Assembly (NCBI GenBank): GCA_002413785.1
Contig: DHXR01000046.1
Coordinates: forward strand, 117,150-181,149
From: Mucilaginibacter sp. UBA5151
Lineage (GTDB): Bacteria; Bacteroidota; Bacteroidia; Sphingobacteriales; Sphingobacteriaceae
Length of the DNA: 64,000 nucleotides
Direction of reading: 5' to 3'
Each line of letters opens with the position of its first letter. The stretch's first letter is position 1. Below, one piece after another: positions 1 through 9,300 of the stretch. The translations under genes were made by a program, and so were the position numbers. The notes under the pieces are model-generated. The model ran no database searches, was not told the DNA's origin, and saw only the letters and a list, made by a program, of their open reading frames with translations.

Positions 1-143
1 CTATAATATTTATCGAGGCTACGTCTCTTCGGTGCCTTAGAAAACCATATTTTATCATCATAATAACAATTTTTTTAAGTTTCCCGATAGCTATCGGGAT
101 GAAATGATTACCCATACAAAGCGTTATAGAGCCACTATTGTTA

Positions 144-225
144 AGTCAACAGTCTTTAGTCGGAAGTCATAAGTTGTATTTTGTCCTTTTCTTTACTTAT
201 GGCTTAAGACTTTCAACTTGAGACT
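144..225. repeat. Heptad-phased hairpin, AGT type
   Basis: The left arm is five 7-nt units each beginning AGT (AGTCAAC, AGTCTTT, AGTCGGA, AGTCATA, AGTTGTA; 144-178). The right arm carries the complement, with ACT or GCT at 195, 202, 209, 216 and 223, again exactly every 7 nt. The arms pair imperfectly over about 30 bp. It belongs to the same structural class as the elements at 16814, 17849 and 35745. Confidence 0.75.
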
Positions 226-323
226 AAGCGTCAATGTTTGAGTGACACGACAATAGAGGGAACAATTTACAATTCCCCCCCTTCACTAAGGGCACTAACG
301 TTTGAATAAAAATGGTCGGCGAG

Positions 324-411
324 TTAATATCGAATAATGAATTTCGAATGTCCAATTTCGAACTTTCACTTCATTCAATATTCGGAATTCATTATTCGAC
401 ATTAAATAACT
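324..411. repeat. Dispersed inverted-repeat element, TCGAATA family, copy A
   Basis: Units of 7 nt with central GAA (TCGAATA, ATGAATT, TCGAATG, TCCAATT, TCGAACT; 330-364) face units with central TTC (372-399). The whole element, plus some flank, is nearly identical to the reverse complement of 21436-21528, and a third, more diverged copy lies at 36640-36716. It sits 37 nt beyond the rnc stop codon. Confidence 0.8.
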
Positions 412-447
412 TGAGATAGTGACATCAATTCAGGTGGGGGTAGGCGG

Positions 448-1173
448 CTATATCCCTAAAGATTCGCAGGCTTTTTCGGCAGCAAGTTTTTCAGCATTCT
501 TTTTGCTGAACTCTTTGCCTATGCCCATTACTTCGCCGTCAATAACAGCCTGAACTGTAAACAGTTTAACATTCTCGCCCTCATCATTACCAACAAGGTC
601 AAATGCCACATCTTTACTATGGCGCTGGCACCACTCAATTAATTTACTTTTAAAATTGGTTTCGGTTTGTTCGAGGGTATGGATGTCGATATGTGATTTG
701 ATGATATGGTTCACCAAAAAGCTGCGCGTAAAATCGTAGCCTTTGTCTAAATAAACGGCGCCTATCAAAGCTTCAAACGCATCGCCAAGCAATGATCCCT
801 GCCTTGATGAATTGAGCATGCGGTTATCATATTCAATCAGTTTATCAAAGCCAAGCTTACGGGCAAGCTGGTTTAAATTTACCCTGCTGACTATTTTTGA
901 ACGCAACTCCGTTAAAAAACCTTCGTCCTCATAAGGATATAATTTAAAAAGGACTTCGGCTACTACACTTCCCAATACAGCATCACCCAAAAATTCGAGG
1001 CGCTCGTTGCTGTTTTTAACCCCTTTTTTGACGTTTTGAGCAACAGATTTATGCCGGAATGCCATCCGGTATAAGGATATATTACCCGGTACAAAACCGA
1101 GTAAATTCTTTAATATCTTAACCTGCGCTCTGTTTGGGGATATGTAAAGTTTGTAAAAACGACTTATAGGCAT
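448..1173 (-). CDS. rnc: Ribonuclease III
   Basis: Double-stranded-RNA endonuclease for rRNA and mRNA processing in the cytoplasm. The family signature NERLEFLGDAVLG is at residues 56-68 and the second acidic cluster LLGDAFEALIGAVYLDKG follows at about 128-145; together these supply the metal-binding acids. A double-stranded-RNA-binding domain fills residues 173-240. At 241 aa the length is normal, with about 30 extra N-terminal residues. It is the last gene of acpP-fabF-rnc, 9 nt after the fabF stop, an order found in many Bacteroidota, so it is probably expressed with fatty-acid synthesis genes. The assignment is secure. Confidence 0.97.
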   Translation of the reverse strand: MPISRFYKLYISPNRAQVKILKNLLGFVPGNISLYRMAFRHKSVAQNVKKGVKNSNERLEFLGDAVLGSVVAEVLFKLYPYEDEGFLTELRSKIVSRVNLNQLARKLGFDKLIEYDNRMLNSSRQGSLLGDAFEALIGAVYLDKGYDFTRSFLVNHIIKSHIDIHTLEQTETNFKSKLIEWCQRHSKDVAFDLVGNDEGENVKLFTVQAVIDGEVMGIGKEFSKKNAEKLAAEKACESLGI

Positions 1174-1182
1174 CCAATATAA

Positions 1183-2436
1183 TTAATCTTCGTACTTTTT
1201 AAATATCACAGATGCATTGTGGCCCCCAAAACCGAAACCATTGCTCTGCGCTACCCTTACTACCCTTTTTTGTGCCTTATTAAATGTAAAATTTATTTTA
1301 GGGTCAAAAGCCGGATCGTCAGTAAAGTGATTAATTGTTGGTGGTACAATGTCATTTTTTAAAGCTAAAATAGCTGCAATTGCCTCAACAGCGCCGGCAG
1401 CACCCAATAAATGGCCTGTCATTGATTTGGTAGAACTGATATTTATACGATAAATATGATCGCCGTAAGCATCCTTTATGGCCTTAACTTCCTGCGGATC
1501 GCCAATTGGTGTTGATGTTCCGTGAACATTCACATAATCAATATCCGCCGGGGTCATACCGGCATCTTCAAGGGCAGCCTTCATTACCAGGGCAGCCCCA
1601 AGCCCTTCGGGATGCGGCGCAGTCATGTGATAAGCATCGGCGCTCATACCTCCGCCCATCATTTCGGCATAAATCTTGGCTCCGCGTGCTTTAGCATGTT
1701 CAAGTTCTTCCAAAATGATCGTACCCGCGCCTTCACCTGCCACAAAGCCGTCACGGTCCAGGTCAAACGGGCGTGATGCTGTCGCCGGATCATCGTTTCG
1801 GGTCGATAAGGCATGCATGGCATTAAATCCGCCAATACCTGCCTCGTTTATGATCGCTTCGGAACCGCCGCTGATAAACATATTAGCTTTACCCAAACGG
1901 ATATAGTTAAATGCATCAATAAGCGCATTGTTTGATGAAGCACAGGCTGAAACGGTTGAAAAATTAGGCCCCCGCAAACCATACCTGATAGAGATATGCC
2001 CGGGAGCAATATCAGCTATCATTTTTGGGATAAAAAACGGGTTAAAACGCGGTGTGCCGTCGCCTTTTGCGAAATTCGTTACCTCATCTAAAAATGTTTT
2101 TAAGCCGCCGATACCTGACCCCCAGATAACGCCTATGCGGCTGGTATCCAATTTATCAAAGTTTAATTCTGCATCTTTTACGGCCTCTTCGGTCGAAAAT
2201 AAAGCATATTGAACAAAGGGGTCCAGTTTCCTGGCATCTTTTCTGCCTAAATAGGCGTCCGCATCAAAGTTTTTTACTTCACAAGCGAATTTGGTTTTGA
2301 ACTTTTCGGTATCAAAACTTTTGATCAAGGCGGCGCCACTCACCCCATTAAGCAAAGCCTCCCAATATTCAGGAACGCTGTTGCCAATTGGAGTAAGTGC
2401 TCCAAGCCCGGTTACTACAACTCTTTTAAACTCCAT
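1183..2436 (-). CDS. fabF: 3-oxoacyl-ACP synthase II (KAS II)
   Basis: Condensing enzyme that elongates acyl-ACP with malonyl-ACP in type II fatty-acid synthesis. The thiolase-fold catalytic triad is visible: Cys165 in TVSACASS, His305 in NVHGTSTPIGD and His342 in TKSMTGHLLGAAGA. The glycine-rich C-terminal loop GFGFGGHNAS is intact. At 417 aa it has full family length. It lies 19 nt after acpP, whose product is its substrate carrier, and 9 nt before rnc. The shared promoter upstream of acpP is the likely control point. Confidence 0.97.
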   Translation of the reverse strand: MEFKRVVVTGLGALTPIGNSVPEYWEALLNGVSGAALIKSFDTEKFKTKFACEVKNFDADAYLGRKDARKLDPFVQYALFSTEEAVKDAELNFDKLDTSRIGVIWGSGIGGLKTFLDEVTNFAKGDGTPRFNPFFIPKMIADIAPGHISIRYGLRGPNFSTVSACASSNNALIDAFNYIRLGKANMFISGGSEAIINEAGIGGFNAMHALSTRNDDPATASRPFDLDRDGFVAGEGAGTIILEELEHAKARGAKIYAEMMGGGMSADAYHMTAPHPEGLGAALVMKAALEDAGMTPADIDYVNVHGTSTPIGDPQEVKAIKDAYGDHIYRINISSTKSMTGHLLGAAGAVEAIAAILALKNDIVPPTINHFTDDPAFDPKINFTFNKAQKRVVRVAQSNGFGFGGHNASVIFKKYED

Positions 2437-2455
2437 TTAATAATGTTGAGGAGCC

Positions 2456-2692
2456 CTATTTAACGTTTTTTTCAAGGTAAGCAACAGCCTGGCCAACAGT
2501 ACCGATAGTTTCGGCCTGATCATCAGGAATAGCCACGTTAAATTCTTTTTCAAACTCCATGATTAATTCCACGGTGTCCAACGAGTCAGCACCAAGATCA
2601 TTGGTGAAGCTAGCTTCGGGTGTTACTTCACTTTCGTCAACACCTAATTTTTCTACGATAATAGCTTTTACTCTTGAAGCGATATCAGACAT
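2456..2692 (-). CDS. acpP: Acyl carrier protein
   Basis: Small acidic protein of 78 aa that carries growing acyl chains on a phosphopantetheine arm. The attachment serine is Ser37 in the DSL motif of LGADSLDTVELIMEFEKEF. It is first in the acpP-fabF-rnc operon and is divergent from the IPExxxVDY gene. A Bacteroidota-type promoter lies about 60 nt upstream (2755-2784). The assignment is secure. Confidence 0.97.
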   Translation of the reverse strand: MSDIASRVKAIIVEKLGVDESEVTPEASFTNDLGADSLDTVELIMEFEKEFNVAIPDDQAETIGTVGQAVAYLEKNVK

Positions 2693-2754
2693 AGTCTTAT
2701 AGTTTAATGATTAATAAAAATTTTGTGCAAAGAAAAATAAATTTCGTCAAATAT

Positions 2755-2784
2755 CAAATCTAAATACTCTTGTATTATTTGCAA
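2755..2784 (-). promoter_or_regulatory. Predicted acpP operon promoter
   Basis: On the minus strand TAGATTTG (2755-2762) matches the Bacteroidota -7 box TAnnTTTG. A TTG (2782-2784) lies 19 nt upstream, in the usual range for the -33 element. The predicted start near 2748 gives a leader of about 55 nt. Confidence 0.6.
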
Positions 2785-2835
2785 CAAAATTTTATTGCAA
2801 GAGTTTCGATTTGTATTTTTACCGGTGCAAAAGTA

Positions 2836-3261
2836 ATGATTTTGAACAGGAAATTTTTAAAGTTTGAGATCGATCTTGATTTTGTTTTGATCGCCGTTAC
2901 AACTTCCCTTAAAGATTACAGGATTTGTTACTTAATTAACAAGTTTTTAAACTTTAATTTTACGAAAATAAATGATTTACGGGTCGATATTCAACCCGCA
3001 AACGGCCCTGTGTTGTTCTCAAGATACCATTATAACTGGGAAACCACCGAAACAGACTTCTATTTTATTGCCAATAAAGGCTCCGAAGGCTATCTGATCC
3101 CCGAGATGAAAAAGGCCGATTATTTTTTATTAATAAAAAATTATATCGATGAAAACGACCTCGACAGCCTTGTTTCGTCACTAAATAAGATACAAGAAAT
3201 CGTCGCGGCAGTAAAGATTGATCCTAAAAAAATAAAATCACGTGAAAATCTCTTATTTTAG
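2836..3261 (+). CDS. IPExxxVDY-family protein
   Basis: This 141-aa protein is of unknown function and belongs to a family seen mainly in Bacteroidota. The family-naming motif appears as IPEMKKADY near the middle, with Ala in place of Val. It is followed by a hydrophobic stretch and a helical C-terminus. The start chosen is ATG 2836 (MILNRKFLKFEID); an earlier ATG at 2770 would lie in the AT-rich divergent promoter region and adds an unconvincing N-terminus. It precedes pyruvate kinase by 67 nt, a neighbourhood common in this group, but I know of no demonstrated link. Confidence 0.85.
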   Translation: MILNRKFLKFEIDLDFVLIAVTTSLKDYRICYLINKFLNFNFTKINDLRVDIQPANGPVLFSRYHYNWETTETDFYFIANKGSEGYLIPEMKKADYFLLIKNYIDENDLDSLVSSLNKIQEIVAAVKIDPKKIKSRENLLF

Positions 3262-3328
3262 CGCAAATTTTTGGGGTGTCATCAATACACCATAGCAGCC
3301 AAAATAAGCCTGTTTTAATAAAATAAAT

Positions 3329-4765
3329 ATGAAATCAAATTATAACCGCACTAAAATTGTTGCCACAATGGGGCCTGCATCGGCAAAAAAAGATGTTTTG
3401 TTAGCCATGATAAAGGCCGGCGTTAACATTTGCCGTCTTAATTTTTCGCATGGAAAAGCGCAGGACCATAAGGCGGTGATAGATACTATCCGCGAAATTA
3501 ATGAACAATATAAAACCAATGTCGGCATTTTAGCCGACCTTCAGGGGCCTAAAATTCGTATCGGTTTGGTAAAAGACGGCGGGATCCACCTTATAAATGG
3601 CACCCGTATAAATATTACCACAAACGAATTAATTGGCGACGATAACCAGATATACATTACCTACGATACTTTTCCGCAGGATGTGCAGCCGGATGAAATT
3701 ATTTTGCTGGATGACGGAAAAATACAAATGCGTGTTATTGAAACCAACAGGCGGGATACTGTAGTTTGCGAAGTGGTGCATGGCGGTATTTTAACATCGC
3801 GCAAGGGCGTTAACCTGCCTAATACCAAAGTTTCTATCCCGAGTTTAACCGAAGAGGACCTTGTAAACCTGAAATATGCCCTGGAATGGGATGTTGACTG
3901 GATAGGCCTTTCGTTTGTGCGTACCGGCGAAGACATTATGGAACTAAAAAAGATAATTGCTGAAAGCGGTAAAGCAGCCAAAGTAATTGCCAAGGTTGAA
4001 AAGCCCGAAGCCATTGATAATATTGATGATATAATTGCTGCCAGTGATGGCGTAATGGTTGCCCGCGGCGACCTTGGCGTTGAAATGCCGCTGGAAGAAG
4101 TGCCTTTATTGCAAAAAATGATTGCCCGTAAATGCCGTGAGGCGTCAAAACCGGTAATTGTTGCTACCCAGATGCTGGAATCAATGATAACCACCCCGCG
4201 CCCTACTCGTGCCGAGGTAAACGACGTAGCCAACTCGGTGCTTGACGGCGCCGATGCTGTTATGCTGAGCGGCGAAACGTCCGTTGGCGAGTTCCCTGTA
4301 ATTGTTATTGAAACCATGGCGAAAATTATACGCAATGTGGAAGACCTTGGCTACCCTTTTAATGCCAGTAAAGAACCCAACACGGATACCGCCTCCCCTA
4401 ATTATCTGCGTGATGCCGTATGCGGTTCGGCAGTTTATTTAGCTGAACACACCAACGCCGTAGGTATAGTATCCATGACCATATCAGGCTATACCGCCTT
4501 CGAAATATCAAGCTACAGGCCAAAAGCAGGCACTTTTATTTTTACATCAAACAAGCACCTTTTAAATGCCCTTAGCCTGGTTTGGGGCGTACGTACCTTT
4601 TATTACGACCAGCTGGAAAGCACTGATAAAACCATCAGCGAAGTAAACAACATCCTTAAAGAAGCAAATCTGGTACAAGAAGGCGAAGTGGTGATCAACA
4701 CCGCTGCAATACCTATCTTTAAACACGGGAAAACCAATATGCTGAAGGTGACAGTTATAGAGTAA
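3329..4765 (+). CDS. pyk: Pyruvate kinase
   Basis: Converts phosphoenolpyruvate and ADP to pyruvate and ATP, the last step of glycolysis. Visible family motifs are the N-terminal RTKIVATMGPAS, the substrate loop NICRLNFSHG, VIAKVEKPEAIDNID with the catalytic lysine, and the metal-binding DGVMVARGDLGVE. A C-terminal allosteric-type domain is complete. At 478 aa it is of normal length. The stop codon is followed after only 1 nt by a hairpin of repeated GGTTGATT-like units (4767-4848) that could act as its 3' end. Confidence 0.97.
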   Translation: MKSNYNRTKIVATMGPASAKKDVLLAMIKAGVNICRLNFSHGKAQDHKAVIDTIREINEQYKTNVGILADLQGPKIRIGLVKDGGIHLINGTRINITTNELIGDDNQIYITYDTFPQDVQPDEIILLDDGKIQMRVIETNRRDTVVCEVVHGGILTSRKGVNLPNTKVSIPSLTEEDLVNLKYALEWDVDWIGLSFVRTGEDIMELKKIIAESGKAAKVIAKVEKPEAIDNIDDIIAASDGVMVARGDLGVEMPLEEVPLLQKMIARKCREASKPVIVATQMLESMITTPRPTRAEVNDVANSVLDGADAVMLSGETSVGEFPVIVIETMAKIIRNVEDLGYPFNASKEPNTDTASPNYLRDAVCGSAVYLAEHTNAVGIVSMTISGYTAFEISSYRPKAGTFIFTSNKHLLNALSLVWGVRTFYYDQLESTDKTISEVNNILKEANLVQEGEVVINTAAIPIFKHGKTNMLKVTVIE

Positions 4766-4766
4766 A

Positions 4767-4848
4767 TTGGTTGATTGGGTTGATTAAGTGAGTTGTTGAT
4801 TAAGTTAGACTATCTAAAACTACTCACTTAATCACCCCAATCAACTAT
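4767..4848. repeat. Phased hairpin after pyk, GTTGATT type
   Basis: The left arm (4767-4793) consists of variants of GGTTGATT spaced 8-9 nt. The right arm (4822-4848) is its near-perfect complement, and the loop repeats the motif again. It begins one base after the pyk stop codon, so it probably lies in the pyk 3' untranslated region. Confidence 0.75.
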
Positions 4849-4857
4849 TCACCAACA

Positions 4858-4944
4858 CTAATACACCCCTGCTTCACAGGCCTTTATAAATAAATTATCG
4901 AAGTCGGCAAAGTAATAATCCCAGTATATCCTTATCGTTTTCAT
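4858..4944 (-). pseudogene. Short coding remnant of unknown origin
   Basis: A 28-aa frame with balanced, protein-like composition (MKTIRIYWDYYFADF, ending KACEAGVY). It is followed upstream on the same strand by further protein-like sequence in a different frame. I do not recognise the parent family. It may instead be a genuine microprotein. Confidence 0.25.
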
Positions 4945-5645
4945 AGCCGTAATTTTTAATCTTACCTTTAGGACTATTAAAACGGGGCGATAGTTTAATT
5001 ATTATTTTGCCTCTTCGTACGTTTTTGGATCTATAGCTGCCGGCGACCAGTCTTTTAAAAATCCCGATTTTATTTGTTCTATCCAAAAAACAACCAATCT
5101 TCGCGCCGTCACCAAATGTTCCTAAAGGAATGTATAGGTGTTTTTTTGCTCCTATTTTTCAAAAAAATATATAATCCCGGAATACCCGCAATAACGCTAA
5201 ATAACTTAGCTTTGTGTTTGCCTATATTACCTATTGCGTTACATGAGATTAATACAACAGGAAAACGATGTAATTGCCATTGCGAAGAGAAATGTAAAGG
5301 AGAAATAAATGCGGCAGCAAAATGAATGAAAAGAAGTAAAGCATTACCAGGCTAAATTTCGCCCCGGTTTTCCTTACACTATATAATGCGATTTTTGATA
5401 AAGCAGCAAGGGATTTTGAAGATTTAAAATAAAAAGAGGTTGTTTTTGCAAACCCAGTAACTTATTTAACCTGTTGATTGTCAGGCAATAACGTCATTAT
5501 ATTTAAAATTTATGTAAACCTTTGTAAACCCTTTTTTCATTTGGTTTACACATACGAAATTCCGGATTGTGAAGGGCGCCCGAATTTTTTACCCCATTAA
5601 TTTAATCCGCACAATACGTCATAGAGCCTAATATTGCAATTCAAA

Positions 5646-5794
5646 TACCCCGTAGGGGTAACCCGTTTGTAGAAAATAAATAACAAGACATTCTTGCCAC
5701 GTTAGTGGCTACCCTTCGCGAATGGGTAACCCCTGACGGGGTAATATTTTGGTGTGATTTCTTTTTCTACAAACGGGTAGCCCCTAATGGGGCA
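5646..5794. repeat. REP-like dispersed element, copy 1
   Basis: About 149 bp bounded by inverted arms: TACCCCGTAGGGGTAACCC, then GTTTGTAGAAA at the left, and the near complement (TTTCTACAAACGGGTAGCCCC) at the right. The interior has a smaller hairpin around a TTCGCGAA core. The element at 38884-39030 has the same left arm almost base for base, so this is a dispersed family. Confidence 0.8.
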
Positions 5795-6219
5795 TGAATA
5801 GCTGGTGAATTTCCCGTCAGCATATCGCACCTTAAGCTTTAATTGATTATTAAAAAGCGATTTCCCTGGTGAAGGGAGTGAAGTGTACGAAAAAATCGTA
5901 CGGTTGAAATTGGAAGCTGAAGATGGTAAAATGAGGGAAATCTTCGGCTTTGTCAACTTTTGAAAAGTTGACAAAGCTAACTCCGTTTTGCAGGAAATCC
6001 GCGTGAAGCAACAATAAAAACAATCATCAAATCCTGCTAATTCTCCCCTGATAAACAGCCCCAACCCCGTCTTTTAAACATTAGCTGAATAATTACAAAT
6101 TTCCTTAAAAAAAGTTTAATTTTTAGTTTTCAACATGGTTAAATAATTGTATATTACATAATTAACTATTTTTAAATAATAGCAGGGCATATTCCTCACA
6201 GGGTGTTGAAAACTCTGCA

Positions 6220-6250
6220 TTGAATACTCCTTTTGATAGTAATAGATTTG
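6220..6250 (+). promoter_or_regulatory. Predicted nrdJ promoter
   Basis: TTG (6220-6222), a 20-nt spacer and TAGATTTG (6243-6250) match the Bacteroidota -33 and -7 boxes. The start would be near 6256, giving a leader of about 50 nt. That leader begins with a weak hairpin, AAAAACC pairing with GGTTTTT (6255-6275), followed by T residues. No B12-box or other cobalamin-riboswitch feature is seen. Confidence 0.55.
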
Positions 6251-6308
6251 GGATAAAAACCCCCTAAAGGTTTTTTTAACACGCAGATAATATTAAAAAC
6301 ACATAACG

Positions 6309-9300
6309 ATGGGAAACAGCAATAAACAAAAAGCTACCGGGTTCAACGGCAAAGGGTTGAAGGTCGACCGGTATTTCAGCAAAGAAGGCGTCAACGTATT
6401 TGACCTTTTTAAATTTGAAAGCCGATCGTCGGTTATACGCAACCCATCAGGTGATGCTGTTTTTGAAATGAATGATGTAGAAGTGCCCGTGACCTGGTCG
6501 CAGGTGGCGACAGATATACTTGCCCAAAAATATTTCCGTAAAGCCGGGGTGCCCCTGGCCGATGGCTCAACCGGGTCCGAAAAAAGCATAAAACAGGTTG
6601 CCCACCGTATGGCTAATTGCTGGAAAGAATGGGGCGTACGTTACGGCTATTTCGCTTCGCAGCAGGATGCCGGTATATTTTATGACGAACTGGTTTATAC
6701 CATTACCGGGCAGCTGGCCGCGCCGAACTCGCCGCAGTGGTTCAATACAGGCTTGTACAGTTCTTACGGCATCTCCGGAAATCCGCAGGGGCATTATTTT
6801 ATTGATCCTGCAACAAAAGAGCTCAGCAAATCAACTTCGGCTTATGAGCGCCCGCAACCGCATGCCTGCTTTATCCTTTCAGTTGAAGACGATTTGGTGA
6901 ACGAAGGCGGCGTAATGGACCTTTGGGTACGTGAAGCAAGGATATTCAAATACGGATCGGGCGTTGGCACCAATTTTTCGAAGATCAGGGGCGAGAGTGA
7001 AAAACTTTCGGGCGGGGGTTATTCTTCCGGCCTGATGTCGTTTTTAAAGATAGGCGACCGCGCGGCAGGCGCAATAAAATCAGGCGGCACTACCCGCCGC
7101 GCGGCAAAAATGGTTTGTTTGGACCTTGACCACCCAGAAATTGAACATTTCATCAACTGGAAAGTTGAAGAAGAGAAAAAAGTAGCCGCATTAATAGCCG
7201 CCGGTTATTCGTCAGATTACGAAGGCGAAGCATACCAGACAGTATCCGGGCAAAATTCAAACAACTCGGTGCGCATACCAAACAGCTTTTTTAAGGCGCT
7301 GAATGATGGCAAGGCCTGGGAATTGACCAGCCGCATGACGGGCAAAACCATCAAATCGGTACCTGCTCAAAAACTGTGGGACGATATAGCTTTTGCTGCC
7401 TGGGCATGCGCCGATCCCGGCGTGCAGTTCGACAGCACTATTAACGAGTGGCATACCTGCCCGGAAGGCGGGCGCATCAATGCATCGAACCCGTGTTCAG
7501 AGTATATGTTCCTTGATAATACTGCCTGCAACCTGGCCTCTATTAACCTGGCGCATTTCTTCGACCCTAAAACCCGCGTGTTTGATGTAAAAGGATTTGA
7601 ACATACCTGCCGCGTATGGACCATCGTACTTGAAATATCGGTATTGATGGCGCAGTTCCCGTCAAAAGAAGTGGCGCAGTTATCTTACGACTACCGCACT
7701 TTAGGCCTGGGCTATGCAAACCTTGGCTCGGCGCTGATGGTTAACGGTATCCCTTACGACAGCAATAAGGCCCGCGCCATAGGCGGGGCTATTACCGCTA
7801 TAATGACAGGTACGGCTTATGCCACCTCTGCCGAAATGGCCCGCGAACTGGGGACTTTCAGCCGGTACGAAGAAAATAAACAGCACATGCTGCGCGTAAT
7901 GCGCAACCACCGCTATGCAGCCTATAACTCTCCCGAAAACTATGAAGGCCTGGAGATTAGACCTCCCGGAATTGACCAGGGACAATGCCCGGATTATTTA
8001 CTCTCCGCCGCCTGCAACGCATGGGACAAGGCCGTTGAAATGGGCGAAAAATATGGTTACCGCAATGCCCAAACCACCGTTATAGCCCCAACAGGTACCA
8101 TCGGCTTGGTGATGGATTGCGATACCACCGGTATAGAGCCTGATTTTGCATTGGTTAAATTCAAAAAATTATCAGGCGGCGGTTATTTTAAAATCATTAA
8201 CCAGGCCGTGCCCGAAGCTTTGAGCAATTTAGGCTATGCTGAGCATGAGGTTACCGCGATAATAAATTACGCAAAAGGCGCGGCAACGTTAAAAGGCGCC
8301 CCGCATGTTAATCTCAAAACGCTGAAAGCAAAAGGCTTAACTGATGATGAGCTGGAAAAACTGGATAAAGGTTTGGTTGCAGCCTTCGAGATCAGCTTTG
8401 CTTTTAATATATGGACATTAGGCGAAGATTGCCTGAAACGCCTTGGTTTAACCGCCGAACAATACAATGCGCCTGATTTTAATGTGCTGAGGGCATTGGG
8501 TTTCAGCCGTAAAGAAATTGCCGAAGCCAACGAATACATTTGCGGCACCATGACCATTGAGGGTGCGCCTTATCTTAAAAAGGAACATTACCCCATATTT
8601 GATTGCGCCAATAAATGCGGTGCAAAAGGCGAGCGTTTTATCCATGCACACGGTCACATCAAAATGATGGCGGCTGCGCAGCCTTTCTTATCGGGCGCTA
8701 TTTCAAAAACCATTAACCTGCCAAATGAGGCTGTTGTTGATGAGATAAAAGATAGCTATATGCTTTCGTGGACCCTCGGCCTCAAGGCAAATGCCCTTTA
8801 CCGCGATGGTTGTAAACTTTCGCAGCCGTTATCTACAAAATCCGATGTGAAAGAGGAAAAAGAAGCGGTTTCGGACGAAAAACTGGAAACCGTTGAAGAG
8901 GTTTTAGGCCAGGCAGCCAATGTAAAATTGAGCGACCTTTCTCCCGACCAGGTTATAGAGGCCGCCCTCGCCATCATGGAAAAATCAAAAGATACCAACT
9001 TTATGCGCCAGCTTTCGCGGGTAGTGCAAAAGAAGGTGCTGCCGTTTAAACGCCGCGGTTATACCCAAAAAGCGATTATCGACGGACAAACGGTTTATGT
9101 GCGCACCGGAGAATATGAGGACGGTACTTTGGGTGAGATATTTGTTGATATGCACAAAGAAGGCGCTACCTTCCGCTCGCTGATGAACTGTTTTGCTATA
9201 GCTGTTTCTGTTGGCCTGCAATATGGTGTTCCGCTGGAAGAATATGTGGAGAAATTTACATTTACCCGGTTTGAACCCGCCGGAATGGTAATTGGTCATG

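Larger units (their letters stand above)
1..447. other. Intergenic region downstream of rnc, rich in hairpin repeats
   Basis: No coding frame is convincing here. The stretch holds a 16-bp perfect palindrome, CCCGATAG followed by its complement (83-98), a heptad-phased hairpin (144-225) and one copy of a dispersed TCGAATA element (324-411). It lies beyond the 3' end of the acpP-fabF-rnc operon, so one of these hairpins may end that transcript. Confidence 0.6.
4849..6219. other. Gene-poor region with decayed coding fragments
   Basis: About 1.4 kb lacks an intact gene that I trust. Short protein-like stretches appear in shifted frames: on the minus strand a 28-aa frame at 4858-4944 beginning MKTIRIYWDYYFADF, and upstream of it a stretch reading EQIKSGFLKDWSPAAIDPKTY in another frame; on the plus strand a cysteine-rich end, RCNCHCEEKC (frame ending 5325), and NAIFDKAARDFEDLK near 5400. 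These look like remnants of one or more frameshifted genes that I cannot name. One copy of the REP-like element follows at 5646. Confidence 0.4.

Noticed and set aside
5702..6064. 120-aa minus-strand frame
   Set aside because: Its C-terminal part is translated REP-like repeat (RGYPF repeated), so it is not a gene.
6060..6308. Cobalamin riboswitch before the B12-dependent nrdJ
   Set aside because: No B12 box (GCCACTG-like) or multi-stem layout can be seen; only a promoter and one weak hairpin are present.
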